Positions 35,778 through 45,170 of a stretch of DNA of 64,000 bases are shown piece after piece. Position numbers and translations under genes: made by a program. The notes under the pieces were generated by a model. That model saw only the letters and a program-made list of their open reading frames with translations, was not told where the DNA came from and ran no database searches. Numbering within the stretch: position 1 is the stretch's first letter; every line of letters starts with the position of its first letter. Source of the DNA: an uncultured Bdellovibrionales bacterium (GTDB lineage: Bacteria > Bdellovibrionota > Bdellovibrionia > Bdellovibrionales > Bdellovibrionaceae); contig CAIYID010000091.1 of the NCBI GenBank assembly GCA_903926205.1, positions 38,650 to 102,649 on the forward strand, given 5' to 3'.

Positions 35778-36487
35778 TGAAACCCATTCTTGAAGTGAAT
35801 CAACTGAATGTTTATTACGGATCCATTCACGCCATCAAAGGGATTAGCTTTCACGTAAATCAAGGCGAAGTTGTCTCCTTGATTGGCGCTAATGGCGCGG
35901 GAAAAACTTCCACTTTACGAGCCATTTCAGGCTTGGTGGATTCAAAGGGAGAGATTTCGTTATCTGGTCAAAGCTTACAAACGGTAAAAATTTATGACCG
36001 CGTGAAATTGGGATTGGCTCAGTCCCCCGAAGGTCGAGGCGTTTTTCCGAATCTTTCGGTTCTCGAAAACTTACAGATGGGCGCCTATTTTCGCTCTGAC
36101 AAATCTGAAATCACAAAAGACTTGGAAAAATGCTACGTACTTTTTCCCCGTTTGAAAGAACGTCGCTCACAATTGGCGGGAACCCTTTCTGGCGGCGAAC
36201 AACAGATGCTCGCGATCAGTCGTGCGATGATGGCACGACCAAAATTATTGCTTTTGGATGAGCCCTCTTTGGGGCTAGCACCGATGGTAGTTATGCAAAT
36301 TTTTGAGATTGTAAAAAAACTGAATTCGGAGGGCGTGACCATTCTTTTGGTCGAGCAAAATGCTCGCATGGCGCTAAAAGTTTCCAATCGTGCTTACGTT
36401 CTTGAAACTGGCAAAATTGTTATGGAAGGCAAAGGTCAAGATCTGCTGAATGACGATAGTGTGCGCCAGGCCTATTTGGGCGTTTAG
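35777..36487 (+). CDS. livF: Branched-chain amino acid ABC transporter ATPase LivF
   Basis: 236 residues. Walker A GANGAGKTS, LSGGEQQMLAISRAM signature, Walker B LLLLDEPSLGLAP, and the LivF-specific QSPEGRGVFPNLSVLENL. Last gene of the operon, followed by a strong terminator. Confidence 0.94.
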   Translation: MKPILEVNQLNVYYGSIHAIKGISFHVNQGEVVSLIGANGAGKTSTLRAISGLVDSKGEISLSGQSLQTVKIYDRVKLGLAQSPEGRGVFPNLSVLENLQMGAYFRSDKSEITKDLEKCYVLFPRLKERRSQLAGTLSGGEQQMLAISRAMMARPKLLLLDEPSLGLAPMVVMQIFEIVKKLNSEGVTILLVEQNARMALKVSNRAYVLETGKIVMEGKGQDLLNDDSVRQAYLGV

Positions 36488-36505
36488 CTCGCTGAATCTG
36501 CAAAT

Positions 36506-36537
36506 AAAAAACCCCCGCACAGTGCGAGGGTTTTTTT
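36506..36537 (+). terminator. Strong terminator after the liv operon
   Basis: AAAAAACCCCCGCAC and GTGCGAGGGTTTTTTT form a 15-bp stem with one mismatch and a tiny loop. The poly-A and poly-T ends also let it serve the opposite-strand repeat gene. Confidence 0.8.
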
Positions 36538-36563
36538 AAAACATAATCGGTTAGCATCAAAGC

Positions 36564-37508
36564 TTAATGTCCGCCGTGATCGCCATGCCCGTCGCCAGGT
36601 CCATGACCCCAGCCACCACCGTGATCACCATGTCCGTCACCAGGTCCATGACCATCGTGTCCGTCATGTCCATGATCGCCATGATCGTCATGTCGGCAGA
36701 ATCTTTCATCAACTTGCTGAATTTGATCTCCTGCAGGAGTGACTTCAGCGCAAAATGGACGTCCAGCATAGTCTCTTCGATCTTCAAAACGAGATCCATT
36801 TTCTTTGCGACAAATGTCAGGATTTTCATTAATGCTCAACACATCACCGGCACGTGTGACTTCAGCGCAAGAAACAACATTGGCGTAATTTTTAAACCAA
36901 GTGTGCGCAACACCAAGAGCGTTTTTGCAAAGCTGTAAATCTGGAAAATCTTGAATTAAATCGTTGGCAGGAGTGAACTCACTGCACAAGATTCTGTTGC
37001 TATAATCTTTTCTCCAATTGATGATAGAGCCAAGACCGGGAGCTCTACGGCATTCATCGGGGCTCACACTTTGAAGCACTCCAATAGGAGTTATTTCATT
37101 ACACAAAACTCGATTGCTATAATCTTTTTGCCAAGCCAATTGAGTTCCTAATTCTCGTCGACAAATTTGAACATCGACCGTAGTTTCTCGGTGCCATCGT
37201 TCTTCAATTTGCACACAAGTAATTCGGTTACTATAGTCTTTCCGCCATGCAAAACTTAATCGATCGTGATCATGTTCTGGTGGAACAATCGGAGGCATTG
37301 GAAAAGGGAAAGGGGGTGGGACATGATGGTCGCCCGGGCCTCGATGATCTCCTTGGTCGCGATGATCTCCTTGATCTCGTCGGTCGCCTTGGCCTTGATG
37401 ATCGCCAGGGCCGCGATGGTCATCTCTTCCTTCATTTCCATCTGCTAAAACTTGTCCGCTGAGTGCAATTGTTAAAACGATTGCATATAAACTTGAATTA
37501 AAACTCAC
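36564..37508 (-). CDS. Exported His/Asp/Gly-rich protein with five Cys repeats
   Basis: I start it at GTG 37508, which has AGGAGG 5 bases upstream; an upstream ATG at 37592 lacks a site. The signal peptide is MSFNSSLYAIVLTIALSGQVLADG. The N-terminal part has DHRGPGDH-type repeats, then Pro-rich text, then five units of about 42 residues built as W-KDYSNR-hC-E-TP...C (for example AWRKDYSNRITC, AWQKDYSNRVLC), each with two Cys. The C-terminus is a HGDHGHDGHDGH-type tail. It is probably a metal-binding, disulfide-stabilised secreted or surface protein; no family recognised. Confidence 0.68.
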   Translation of the reverse strand: MSFNSSLYAIVLTIALSGQVLADGNEGRDDHRGPGDHQGQGDRRDQGDHRDQGDHRGPGDHHVPPPFPFPMPPIVPPEHDHDRLSFAWRKDYSNRITCVQIEERWHRETTVDVQICRRELGTQLAWQKDYSNRVLCNEITPIGVLQSVSPDECRRAPGLGSIINWRKDYSNRILCSEFTPANDLIQDFPDLQLCKNALGVAHTWFKNYANVVSCAEVTRAGDVLSINENPDICRKENGSRFEDRRDYAGRPFCAEVTPAGDQIQQVDERFCRHDDHGDHGHDGHDGHGPGDGHGDHGGGWGHGPGDGHGDHGGH

Positions 37509-37813
37509 AAAATCCTCCTTATGGATTAAAAGTAGCTTCGCAAAACTGTGAGCACAGATTGTGCCAGCGATAATGGGCCATTGTGACACCAATGAAAACG
37601 CATCTAATTAATTTTGCTCATTAACTTTTTAACAAGTCTGAAAAATTTGCTTTGTTTTCTGGCAGCCTAATTGAGTGGCTCCATCATTATAAGAGTCTCA
37701 ATTCGAATCACTCCAGCACCGCATTTTTTCGAGTCGCCCACAAGAAGGACAAATGCCTCATTTTAGCTCAAGAAATTGGTAAATTTTACCGAGAAGTATT
37801 TACGGGGGAGCTT
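37509..37813. other. Divergent promoter region, no gene seen
   Basis: About 305 bp between two exported-protein genes read outward. It contains the ribosome sites of both. The in-frame extension of the right-hand gene back to 37652 has no ribosome site and no signal peptide logic, so I treat it as noncoding. No RNA motif or repeat seen. Confidence 0.4.
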
Positions 37814-39280
37814 GTGCAAAATAGAAATGTTTTTTCGAGCTTAATCATTTTAATTTTCCTTGGCTTTATTGGATCAGAATCCTTGGCCCGGCCCGTGGAC
37901 TGTGGACAAATGCCTAATTTGCAAAATTGTATAAATCCACCGGCATCTTCTCAAGCCGGTCAGAAAAAAGTTGACTACTTCTGCCCGAATGGAACCAAGG
38001 TGAAAATCAGTCAGGCGGAAGAACAGGCCATTGTTTATGGGTTTTATCCACCGGAATGCAAAGGGAATTGCGGTCCTGCCGCGAACGAAGTTCAATGTCC
38101 AAATAATTGGTTGGTTTGTGGTCAGACAGAGCCTGACTGTACAAATGCTCCCGACGTTCCAGGTGAGAGCCCTGTCGATATAGGTCAGGCCGTTTCTGAT
38201 TGTAATACAGCTCTTGGAAATGTGAATCATCAATGTGATTTAAGAACAAATTCTGGCACGGCTTCGATTATGTCAATGGGACAAGTTTTGATGAAGAGTG
38301 TTTCTGCTAATCCGACCGCTGCTTGTGGTTCAATGGGCACTTTTGCGACAGCAAGTCAGGTGGCCTTAGCGGCCTATGATACTCAATGCCAGATGGCTGT
38401 TTCAAGTTGTCAGGCGGCTTGCGCGATCAGTGGTGTGAGGGATCCAAATTTGGCGGCGGGACTTAAACAGTGCTCAGCGACGGCGACCAAAGCAGTTCCT
38501 GATTATAGTGTGATTGCGCAAATGATCCAGCAAAGCTCTCAACAAGCGACTGTCTGCGCGAATTTGAATGCCGCTCTTACAAATCCTGCTTGTCTGACCA
38601 ATCCTTTAGCTCCGGGTTGTGCTGGTTACAGTGCTTCTGATTGTAGTAATCCTACGAATTCAGGAAGCAGCGTCTGCCAATGTATTTTGCATCCAACAAC
38701 TTGCAATGGTGTTGCGAGTGCTACCAATCAATCTGCTGTGACAGGCGGGGGCGCTCTCGGTAGTACAGCCGGTGCTGGCGGAGGAGTGGGTGGCGGACTT
38801 GGTTCTGATGGCTTGGCTGCCATGTTACAAGATCCAGCGAATTCTAGTAAATATACAGCAGATAAGCTTGGGCTTGCTTCCGCTTCAAATGGCGGTGGTG
38901 GAGGCGGTGGGCGTGGTGGAGGCGGAGATTCGGGTGCAAAAAAACCAGGCGCTCCTGGAAAAGTGGCGGAGAGTAAAAGTGCAAGTATGTATGGTGGTTT
39001 GATTGCTCCAAATACTGGCTCCACAGGTTCGGCGAACAGTCGTGGTGGTTATGGCCCAGCGGTCGGCAATGCTAATGGCAAAGGCGTCCTCGGATCAAAA
39101 GTTCTAAGTAAAAATCCTGATTTCAATTCCTTCCGTCCCAATATTCCTTACGATCCTTCTCGTGCCTTGGCCGGCAGAGCAACGGGTGGCCCTAAGGAAA
39201 TCACGGGTCCAGAGCTCAGCAATTGGCAAAAAGTGAAGAATCAATTCAATCAGCAGGGAACGAGTTTTATTTCTCAATAA
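37814..39280 (+). CDS. Exported Cys-rich protein with Gly-rich linker, unknown
   Basis: I start it at GTG 37814, right after GGGGGAG; the frame extends to 37652 without support. Hydrophobic signal (VFSSLIILIFLGFIGSESLA). The first part has many paired Cys residues (PVDCGQMPNLQNC and similar). A Gly/Ala-rich stretch (GGGGGGGRGGGG) then leads to a polar C-terminus. No family recognised. The 3' end overlaps lysC by 14 bp. Confidence 0.62.
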   Translation: MQNRNVFSSLIILIFLGFIGSESLARPVDCGQMPNLQNCINPPASSQAGQKKVDYFCPNGTKVKISQAEEQAIVYGFYPPECKGNCGPAANEVQCPNNWLVCGQTEPDCTNAPDVPGESPVDIGQAVSDCNTALGNVNHQCDLRTNSGTASIMSMGQVLMKSVSANPTAACGSMGTFATASQVALAAYDTQCQMAVSSCQAACAISGVRDPNLAAGLKQCSATATKAVPDYSVIAQMIQQSSQQATVCANLNAALTNPACLTNPLAPGCAGYSASDCSNPTNSGSSVCQCILHPTTCNGVASATNQSAVTGGGALGSTAGAGGGVGGGLGSDGLAAMLQDPANSSKYTADKLGLASASNGGGGGGGRGGGGDSGAKKPGAPGKVAESKSASMYGGLIAPNTGSTGSANSRGGYGPAVGNANGKGVLGSKVLSKNPDFNSFRPNIPYDPSRALAGRATGGPKEITGPELSNWQKVKNQFNQQGTSFISQ

Positions 39281-40553
39281 GTTCGTGCAGCACTTTAATT
39301 GCTAAATTTTTCTGACTTCGCTCGATCAGCATCACGAGGCTCATCGGACTCATCAACATCGAGGTGATAGAAATTTTGTTTTTTTCCAAAATGGTGGAAA
39401 TTCTCTTTGGCATTTCAGTATTGAAACTTCCGGTGCAAGTCACAGCGACGGCAGAAAGTTCTTTTTCAAACAAAGTGATTTTCTTCTTTTTTGCTTCAAT
39501 GGTTTTTGCTTCATCGGTCTTGGTCGGGCTGCTTCTGAATTCTCTTTGAATTGCTTGTAATACTTCGAGAGGCCCAGTGACAAAAAGCTGGATTTTATTT
39601 CCGCTCATTAAAGTATTTAAGACTTGTGGCGCCGCAATTTCAAATTTTTCCAATTTTTCTTCAAGCTCTGCAAGGGCCGTTCCTAAGCTCTCATGTTCGC
39701 ATTCTAGTTGTAAAACTAATTCATGAGAATTGATTCCTAAAACTTTATTTGATTCAAACATCGTTTCCCCAATTAGATTTTTTGATTTTAAATTTAGTTT
39801 CGTATCCACGAGCGTGCCTTCCTTTGAATTGATCGTGCCTTCGTCAAGAGTCGCTGCGGGCCCGATATACAAGGGTAATTGATTCCGGAAAGCTAATTCA
39901 ACCGAGCGATAATGGAGCACTTTTGCTCCCCAAAAGGTCATCTCCATGAGTTGTTCATAAGTCAGATGGTGAATGGGTTTTGCAGCAGTAACTGTTTTTG
40001 GATCTGCGGTAAAAACGGCATCGACATCTTTCAATATTTCACAACGGGAAGCTTTCATTGCCGACGCGATAGCCATGGCGGTAATGTCCGATCCGCCTCG
40101 ACCGAGCGTTGTGATTTCTTTACTTTCTGGAGAAACTCCCTGAAAACCCGCTAAGACGACAATTTTTCCTTCACTCAAGGCTTTTTCAATCCGTGGTGAT
40201 TTTACGTCTGCGATGTAAGCGTTGAGATGAGAATTATTGGTTAAAATTCCCGCCTGACTTCCGGTGAAACTGATCGCTTGGCAATTTAAATCATTCAAAG
40301 CAATACTCAAAAGAGACATGCTTACTCGCTCACCCGTAGATAATAACATGTCTAATTCACGACGATTTGGGTTTTGTGAAACCTGTTGGGCTAGCTCAAT
40401 GAGTTGATTGGTGGATTTTCCCATGGCACTGACAACGACAATCACGCGGGCGCCGGATTTTGAAAGGCGAGCTAAGCGAGCAGCAACTTGCTTAATTTTT
40501 TGAGGATCAGCGAGGGTCGCTCCACCATATTTTTGTACAATGATTGAAGACAT
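39267..40553 (-). CDS. lysC: Aspartate kinase (monofunctional)
   Basis: 428 residues. KYGG near the N-terminus binds ATP; STGERVSMSLLS, FTGSQAGI and TTLGRGGSDITA are family motifs; tandem ACT domains (about residues 280-425) give feedback control by lysine or threonine. First step from aspartate to lysine, diaminopimelate, threonine and methionine. Confidence 0.94.
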   Translation of the reverse strand: MSSIIVQKYGGATLADPQKIKQVAARLARLSKSGARVIVVVSAMGKSTNQLIELAQQVSQNPNRRELDMLLSTGERVSMSLLSIALNDLNCQAISFTGSQAGILTNNSHLNAYIADVKSPRIEKALSEGKIVVLAGFQGVSPESKEITTLGRGGSDITAMAIASAMKASRCEILKDVDAVFTADPKTVTAAKPIHHLTYEQLMEMTFWGAKVLHYRSVELAFRNQLPLYIGPAATLDEGTINSKEGTLVDTKLNLKSKNLIGETMFESNKVLGINSHELVLQLECEHESLGTALAELEEKLEKFEIAAPQVLNTLMSGNKIQLFVTGPLEVLQAIQREFRSSPTKTDEAKTIEAKKKKITLFEKELSAVAVTCTGSFNTEMPKRISTILEKNKISITSMLMSPMSLVMLIERSQKNLAIKVLHELIEK

Positions 40554-40592
40554 GAGCTGATCATGCTCTGAAAATAAAAAAAAGTCTGCAAA

Positions 40593-41537
40593 TTATTTTT
40601 TAACGATCGTGCTTGAAGTTTGCCCTGACATATAATCCTTCACCAGGGCCATAGAGCCGCGCGGAACATGAATAGGATGGTGATCTATTTTTTCAGGAAT
40701 AAATCCTTGAATAAGTTCCGCATTGAGATCACGAAGGGATTTATGCGTGACACCGATATGATCAGCCAAAGCATTTAAATCCAATCCTCCAGGAGCTTGT
40801 AGGATTTCAAAGTCCAAAGGATCCAATTTGGCTAAGTGGTCAAAACCGTACACTCCAGGAGCTTTAGCGATCATCATGGCCGCCAGAATTTTTGGAACAT
40901 AGTCCATTGTTTCCGCAGGTAAAGCCCCTTTTTGGGAAAGGACCCAGAAATCTCGAGTATGATATTTCGCGATTTGTCGTCGTAAACCTGTTTCTCCCAT
41001 ATTGTAGCTGGCCGCGACGAGGTACCAAGAGCCAAACTCTCGATAGAGATCAGATAAATAATGAACGGCAGCCAGCGTTGATTTCTGGATGTCCCGCCGC
41101 TCATCTAACCACCAGTTTACGCGCAGACCATAGCGAGTGCCAGTGGAATGAATGAATTGCCAAGGGCCGACCGCTTCGGCTTGGCTTTTTGCATTGGCTT
41201 CAAATCCTGATTCCACCATCACAATGTAAACCAAGTCGAGCGGGAGCCCGGTGGTTCGGAGTTCTTGCTGAATGACTGGCAGGTAGCGAGTGGATTTTTC
41301 CAGCCATTCCGCAAACCAGGATTTTCCTTTAGTTTGAAAAAATGAAATCCAATAACTTACGCGTTGATTGTAAGTAAGAGGTAAATCAAAAAGCAGACTT
41401 GATTTTCGATGAGAAGGAGTTTGTTGCACTCGTGCTTTTAATTTTTGTTGTAGCAACAGCGGATCGTTAGTACTAGCGGAAAGCGCGAGTGGTAAGGAGA
41501 CAAAAATAAAAAGAAAAAAAACCAGAAAAAATTGCAT
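40593..41537 (-). CDS. mltD: MltD-like lytic transglycosylase with LysM-like end
   Basis: 314 residues. Signal peptide MQFFLVFFLFIFVSLPLALS; SLT domain with catalytic Glu in VMVESGFEANAKSQAEAVG and the fold text AASYNMGETG. The last 60 residues (LNALADHIGVTHKSLRDLNAEL) resemble a LysM. It cleaves peptidoglycan between MurNAc and GlcNAc. Lies 39 bp beyond lysC on the same strand. Confidence 0.85.
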   Translation of the reverse strand: MQFFLVFFLFIFVSLPLALSASTNDPLLLQQKLKARVQQTPSHRKSSLLFDLPLTYNQRVSYWISFFQTKGKSWFAEWLEKSTRYLPVIQQELRTTGLPLDLVYIVMVESGFEANAKSQAEAVGPWQFIHSTGTRYGLRVNWWLDERRDIQKSTLAAVHYLSDLYREFGSWYLVAASYNMGETGLRRQIAKYHTRDFWVLSQKGALPAETMDYVPKILAAMMIAKAPGVYGFDHLAKLDPLDFEILQAPGGLDLNALADHIGVTHKSLRDLNAELIQGFIPEKIDHHPIHVPRGSMALVKDYMSGQTSSTIVKK

Positions 41538-41724
41538 GCTTTGATCCTATCTCCTTGCTTGAAATTTTTCTTCAATTCCTCACTTTAAACCAGACCAATG
41601 TCTTGCCGTTCTCTTTGACGCTGCCGACAGATTCTTGACGCAAAAACCGACGATATCGGTCTTGTTCAACAGGAACATGAGGCTTGTTTTTCATCTGAGA
41701 GTCGAATCAAGTTTTTAGTCTAGG

Positions 41725-41742
41725 TCGGCATAGGTGTTGCTC
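41725..41742 (+). promoter_or_regulatory. Candidate sigma-54 promoter of the flagellar operon
   Basis: TCGGCATAGGTGTTGCTC: GG (41727-41728) and GC (41739-41740) exactly 10 bases apart, with GGCA and TTGC matching the consensus. Predicted start about 41752, 13 bp before the flgF ATG. The tight spacing leaves room for GGAGG. Confidence 0.5.
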
Positions 41743-41764
41743 TTGAATTAGTTACGGAGGATCC

Positions 41765-42580
41765 ATGAGTACAAAAGGTGTCTATACTGCATTAAGCGGA
41801 GCGATGGCTCAGTCACTAAAATTGGACACGATTTCAAATAATATTGCCAACGTGAATACGCCTGGATTCAAACGCGATCAGCAAATTTTTCGTGAGTATC
41901 TCACAGCAAATGAAAAACCCTCTGAAGTCATACAAGTACCAAAAGTAATAGCTTCCGTTGAGAGCTTTTATGATATGCAAGGCGGCGATAAAAGTTTCGT
42001 TGATCCGGTAGGGACTTATACTGATTTTTCTCAAGGTGGAATGAAGCACACGGGAAATGCTCTGGATGTGGCGATTGATGGCAAAGGGTTTTTTGAAGTT
42101 GCCACTCCCAACGGTATTCGTTTGACTCGTGTAGGATCATTTTCTTTGGACGGAAATGGACAGTTGGTGACCAAAGATGGTTTGCCGGTTATGGCCGCTG
42201 GAGGCGGTGATCCTGCTCAGCGAGTGATCAATGCTTCAGGTCGTGAGCTTCTAACGATCACAGAGAATGGCGAAGTTTTCGAGGGAGAAAAGTCGATCGC
42301 AAAATTATCATTGGTCGAAGTGCCCGATCGAGATGCTCTTCAGAAAATCGGAAATTCGCTTTATCAATTTCGATCAAATGCGCAGGCGGAAGTCATTAAT
42401 GTCGAACACCCGATCTTAAAACAAGGATATCAAGAGGCGAGCAATGTAAATATTGTTCAGGAAATGACTGATATGATTGCCACCACACGAACATTCGAAA
42501 GTACTCAACGCGCAATTCACGCTTATGATTCGATGGCAGACAAGTTGGTTAACACAGTTCCAAAAGTAGGGAATGGGTAA
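41765..42580 (+). CDS. flgF: Flagellar basal-body rod protein FlgF
   Basis: 271 residues. SNNIANVNTPGFKRDQQIF is the rod signature, NALDVAIDGKGFFEV the shared rod core, and the C-terminal helix (NIVQEMTDMIATTRTFE) matches FlgF/FlgG. The proximal-rod role and its place ahead of flgG favour FlgF. GGAGG precedes the ATG. Confidence 0.88.
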   Translation: MSTKGVYTALSGAMAQSLKLDTISNNIANVNTPGFKRDQQIFREYLTANEKPSEVIQVPKVIASVESFYDMQGGDKSFVDPVGTYTDFSQGGMKHTGNALDVAIDGKGFFEVATPNGIRLTRVGSFSLDGNGQLVTKDGLPVMAAGGGDPAQRVINASGRELLTITENGEVFEGEKSIAKLSLVEVPDRDALQKIGNSLYQFRSNAQAEVINVEHPILKQGYQEASNVNIVQEMTDMIATTRTFESTQRAIHAYDSMADKLVNTVPKVGNG

Positions 42581-42624
42581 TTAGCATCAATTGTTCTAGG
42601 GACGATTGATTAAGAGGAAAAATA

Positions 42625-43410
42625 ATGATTAAGAGCCTCAATACAGCAGCGACAGGAATGCAAGCACAACAAGCCAATATGGATGTTATTTCCAATAATT
42701 TGGCAAATACTTCCACTGTGGGATTTAAAAAATCTCGAGCTGAGTTTGAAGATCTGCTTTATCATAATTTGAAAGATCCAGGTCAGGCGACTGGTCTGAA
42801 CTCTGTCAGTCCAACCGGAATTCAAACTGGTCTAGGTGTTCGTACGGCCGCTATTACGAAAGATTTCGATTCAGGTAGCATGATTATTACTAAAAATCCG
42901 CTGGATGTTTCGATAGATGGAGCCGGGTTTTTTCAAATTCAAACTCCGGATGGCCAAGTTGCTTACACACGAGATGGCCAATTTAAAAAAGATGCAGCTG
43001 GAAGGGTCACTGATAAAAATGGGAATTTGTTACAGCCAGCCATCACGCTTCCTGCGGAAGCAACGGGAATTGAAATCACACAAGCCGGAGAGGTTCGAGT
43101 GATCGTAGGTTTATCAGAACCACCTCGTACAGTCGGACAGATTGATTTGGCAAACTTTGTGAATCCCGCGGGTTTAAAATCCGTTGGTCGAAATCTTTTT
43201 GTGCAAACCGGTGCGAGTGGTCAGCCCATCGTTTCTCGGCCGGGCCTACAGGGAACGGGGTATGTCTCGCAGGGACAGGTGGAAGGCAGTAATGTGAGTA
43301 TTGTTGATGAAATGGTGAACATGATTACGGCTCAGCGTGCTTATGAAACCAATGCCAAGGCCGTGCAGGCTGCAGATCAGATGTTACAGTCGGTCAATAA
43401 TTTGAGGTGA
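42625..43410 (+). CDS. flgG: Flagellar distal-rod protein FlgG
   Basis: 261 residues, the normal FlgG length. ATGMQAQQANMDVISNNLANTSTVGFKKSRA and DVSIDGAGFFQIQTPDG are FlgG hallmarks. It forms the distal rod. AGAGGAAA precedes the ATG. Confidence 0.92.
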   Translation: MIKSLNTAATGMQAQQANMDVISNNLANTSTVGFKKSRAEFEDLLYHNLKDPGQATGLNSVSPTGIQTGLGVRTAAITKDFDSGSMIITKNPLDVSIDGAGFFQIQTPDGQVAYTRDGQFKKDAAGRVTDKNGNLLQPAITLPAEATGIEITQAGEVRVIVGLSEPPRTVGQIDLANFVNPAGLKSVGRNLFVQTGASGQPIVSRPGLQGTGYVSQGQVEGSNVSIVDEMVNMITAQRAYETNAKAVQAADQMLQSVNNLR

Positions 43411-43413
43411 TGA

Positions 43414-44385
43414 TTGAAGTATTTTGCTTTAAGTATTTTTAGTTTGATGGTGATTTTTTCACTCTTGTTAAGGGCGGAAATTCATCATCCACGCCCGGAA
43501 ATTTCAATTTTAGCTCAGACAGAAGTTTCGTCGGGGCAAACAATTCGTTTAATAGACATTGCTACGGTCAGTTTTGTTTCACCAGTACAAGCTCAGTTGG
43601 CCCTCGGACTTTCCTTGTTGCCGCCCCAGGCGGATCGGGAAGTAAAAAAAATAAAAAATTCAGAAATGATTAAACTGATTCGCGCCAAAATTGCAGGAAT
43701 TCCTGAGATCGCTGAAGAAAAATGGACTTATTTTATTCCGGAAGAAATTGAAATAGTCGCGAAGAAAAACATTTTATCTGTGCAGTCCGTGCAAAATCAA
43801 TTAACGATAGCTATTTTAAAAAGATGTGGTGATTGTAAAGTGAATTTACATGATATAAAAATTCCACAAATACGAGAAAACGCTGCTTTCGAAAATTGTG
43901 AAATTCAAACAGAGACCGTCAAAGTGGGCGGCTCTTTCTTGGTTCCGGTTCAATGTCATTTTGGTAAAGAAAGTAAAACCTATTGGATTTCCGGGGTTTC
44001 AAAAATTTCAAAATTTGGCCCGGTTATGAATCGTCAATTAATCCCGGGAGAAAAAATCTCGGCGAAAGATTTTCGTATTGAAGAAGTAGATATTACTTAT
44101 GCTAAAGATGGGTTGCCTCAGGCCGGAGAGGTTGAAGGACAATTGGCCGGGCGATTTTTGCAAATCAATCAGCCGATTTATAAGTCTGACTATCGCCGTG
44201 AATTAGCGATCAATCGTGGTCAATTGATTCGTGCAGTATCGGGCAATGAAACATTTGAAATTTCGAGTCAAGCCGTTGCAGAAGAACAAGGTTATGTGGG
44301 CGACACAATTAAGGTTAGAAATTCGGAATCTCAAAAAACGTTGAGTGGACAAATTATTGAAAAAGGCGTGGTGAAAGTCCAATGA
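43414..44385 (+). CDS. flgA: Flagellar P-ring assembly protein FlgA
   Basis: 323 residues from TTG 43414. Signal peptide, then a SAF domain (about 200-300) with RQLIPGEKISAKDF and the C-terminal GDTIKVRNSESQK. It chaperones FlgI in the periplasm. Longer than E. coli FlgA because of an N-terminal domain. ATGA overlap with flgH. Confidence 0.88.
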   Translation: MKYFALSIFSLMVIFSLLLRAEIHHPRPEISILAQTEVSSGQTIRLIDIATVSFVSPVQAQLALGLSLLPPQADREVKKIKNSEMIKLIRAKIAGIPEIAEEKWTYFIPEEIEIVAKKNILSVQSVQNQLTIAILKRCGDCKVNLHDIKIPQIRENAAFENCEIQTETVKVGGSFLVPVQCHFGKESKTYWISGVSKISKFGPVMNRQLIPGEKISAKDFRIEEVDITYAKDGLPQAGEVEGQLAGRFLQINQPIYKSDYRRELAINRGQLIRAVSGNETFEISSQAVAEEQGYVGDTIKVRNSESQKTLSGQIIEKGVVKVQ

Positions 44386-45170
44386 GAAAAATCATGACAA
44401 CGTTAATTCATATTTTTTGTTTTTCGAGTTTGAGTTTTCTTCTTATTGGCTGCGCCACTGTTAAGGGTTGGGTCGGCCTTGACGATAAAAAAGATAAAGT
44501 CGTAGCAAACAAGCAAGTGGTCGATGTCCCCATGCGTTTTGCGGAAAATAGCAATGTGCCCTCAACGGCAGCTCGAGAATACAAGCGGATGACCAGACAG
44601 CGCTTGGAAGAAGAATCACAAGTGAATGCCCAGGCTGGTTCCATGTGGGTCATGGAAGGTCAAGGCGCCTATCTTTTTGCGCAAAACAAGACTCGCAGAG
44701 AAGGCGATCTGTTGAACGTCAAAGTGGAGGGTTCAGCGCAGCAGCAGATTGATACAAAAGTGGCCGTGATTAAAAAACTTTTAAAGCAATTGGAAGACGA
44801 AGAACGTAAAGCAAAAGAATTCCAAGAACTCGAAAAAACAAAAATAACTTTGGCTGAAAGTACTCAGAGTGGCCAACAAAGAAACCCAGCTTCCGTGTCG
44901 ACGCCGACTCCTGTCCCAGTTGTAGAAAAAGAGAAAGAAAAAGAAGAGCAAGTTAAAATTGATTTTGTTCCGACTCGAATTGTTGAGCGTCAGCCGGATG
45001 GAAACTATCGAATTAAAGGCCAACAGCCTTTCATGATTGGAAAACGCGAATATAAAGTGATTGTGACGGGCGTGATTCGGCCTGAGGATTTCAACGATGA
45101 AGGAGTGAGCTCTGCGAAACTTCTTGATCCACAATATGATGTTATTTCTTTACGCAGGAAAGAGTTATGA
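44382..45170 (+). CDS. flgH: Flagellar L-ring protein FlgH
   Basis: 262 residues; lipobox LLIGCATVK predicts an outer-membrane lipoprotein. NTKREGDLLNV-type text (NKTRREGDLLNVKVEG) and ITGVIRPEDF-like text (VTGVIRPEDFN) are FlgH motifs. An unusual insert of about 60 residues (Glu/Lys-rich, STPTPVPVVEKEKEKEE) separates them. Stop overlaps the repeat block before flgI. Confidence 0.87.
   Translation: MRKIMTTLIHIFCFSSLSFLLIGCATVKGWVGLDDKKDKVVANKQVVDVPMRFAENSNVPSTAAREYKRMTRQRLEEESQVNAQAGSMWVMEGQGAYLFAQNKTRREGDLLNVKVEGSAQQQIDTKVAVIKKLLKQLEDEERKAKEFQELEKTKITLAESTQSGQQRNPASVSTPTPVPVVEKEKEKEEQVKIDFVPTRIVERQPDGNYRIKGQQPFMIGKREYKVIVTGVIRPEDFNDEGVSSAKLLDPQYDVISLRRKEL

Noticed and set aside
36567..36710. 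Noncoding minisatellite
   Set aside because: The repetitive DNA is the in-frame coding sequence of the His/Asp/Gly-rich C-terminus; frame and signal peptide are intact.
38728..39024. Minus-strand Pro-rich ORF
   Set aside because: Shadow of the Gly-rich coding stretch of the exported protein on the plus strand.
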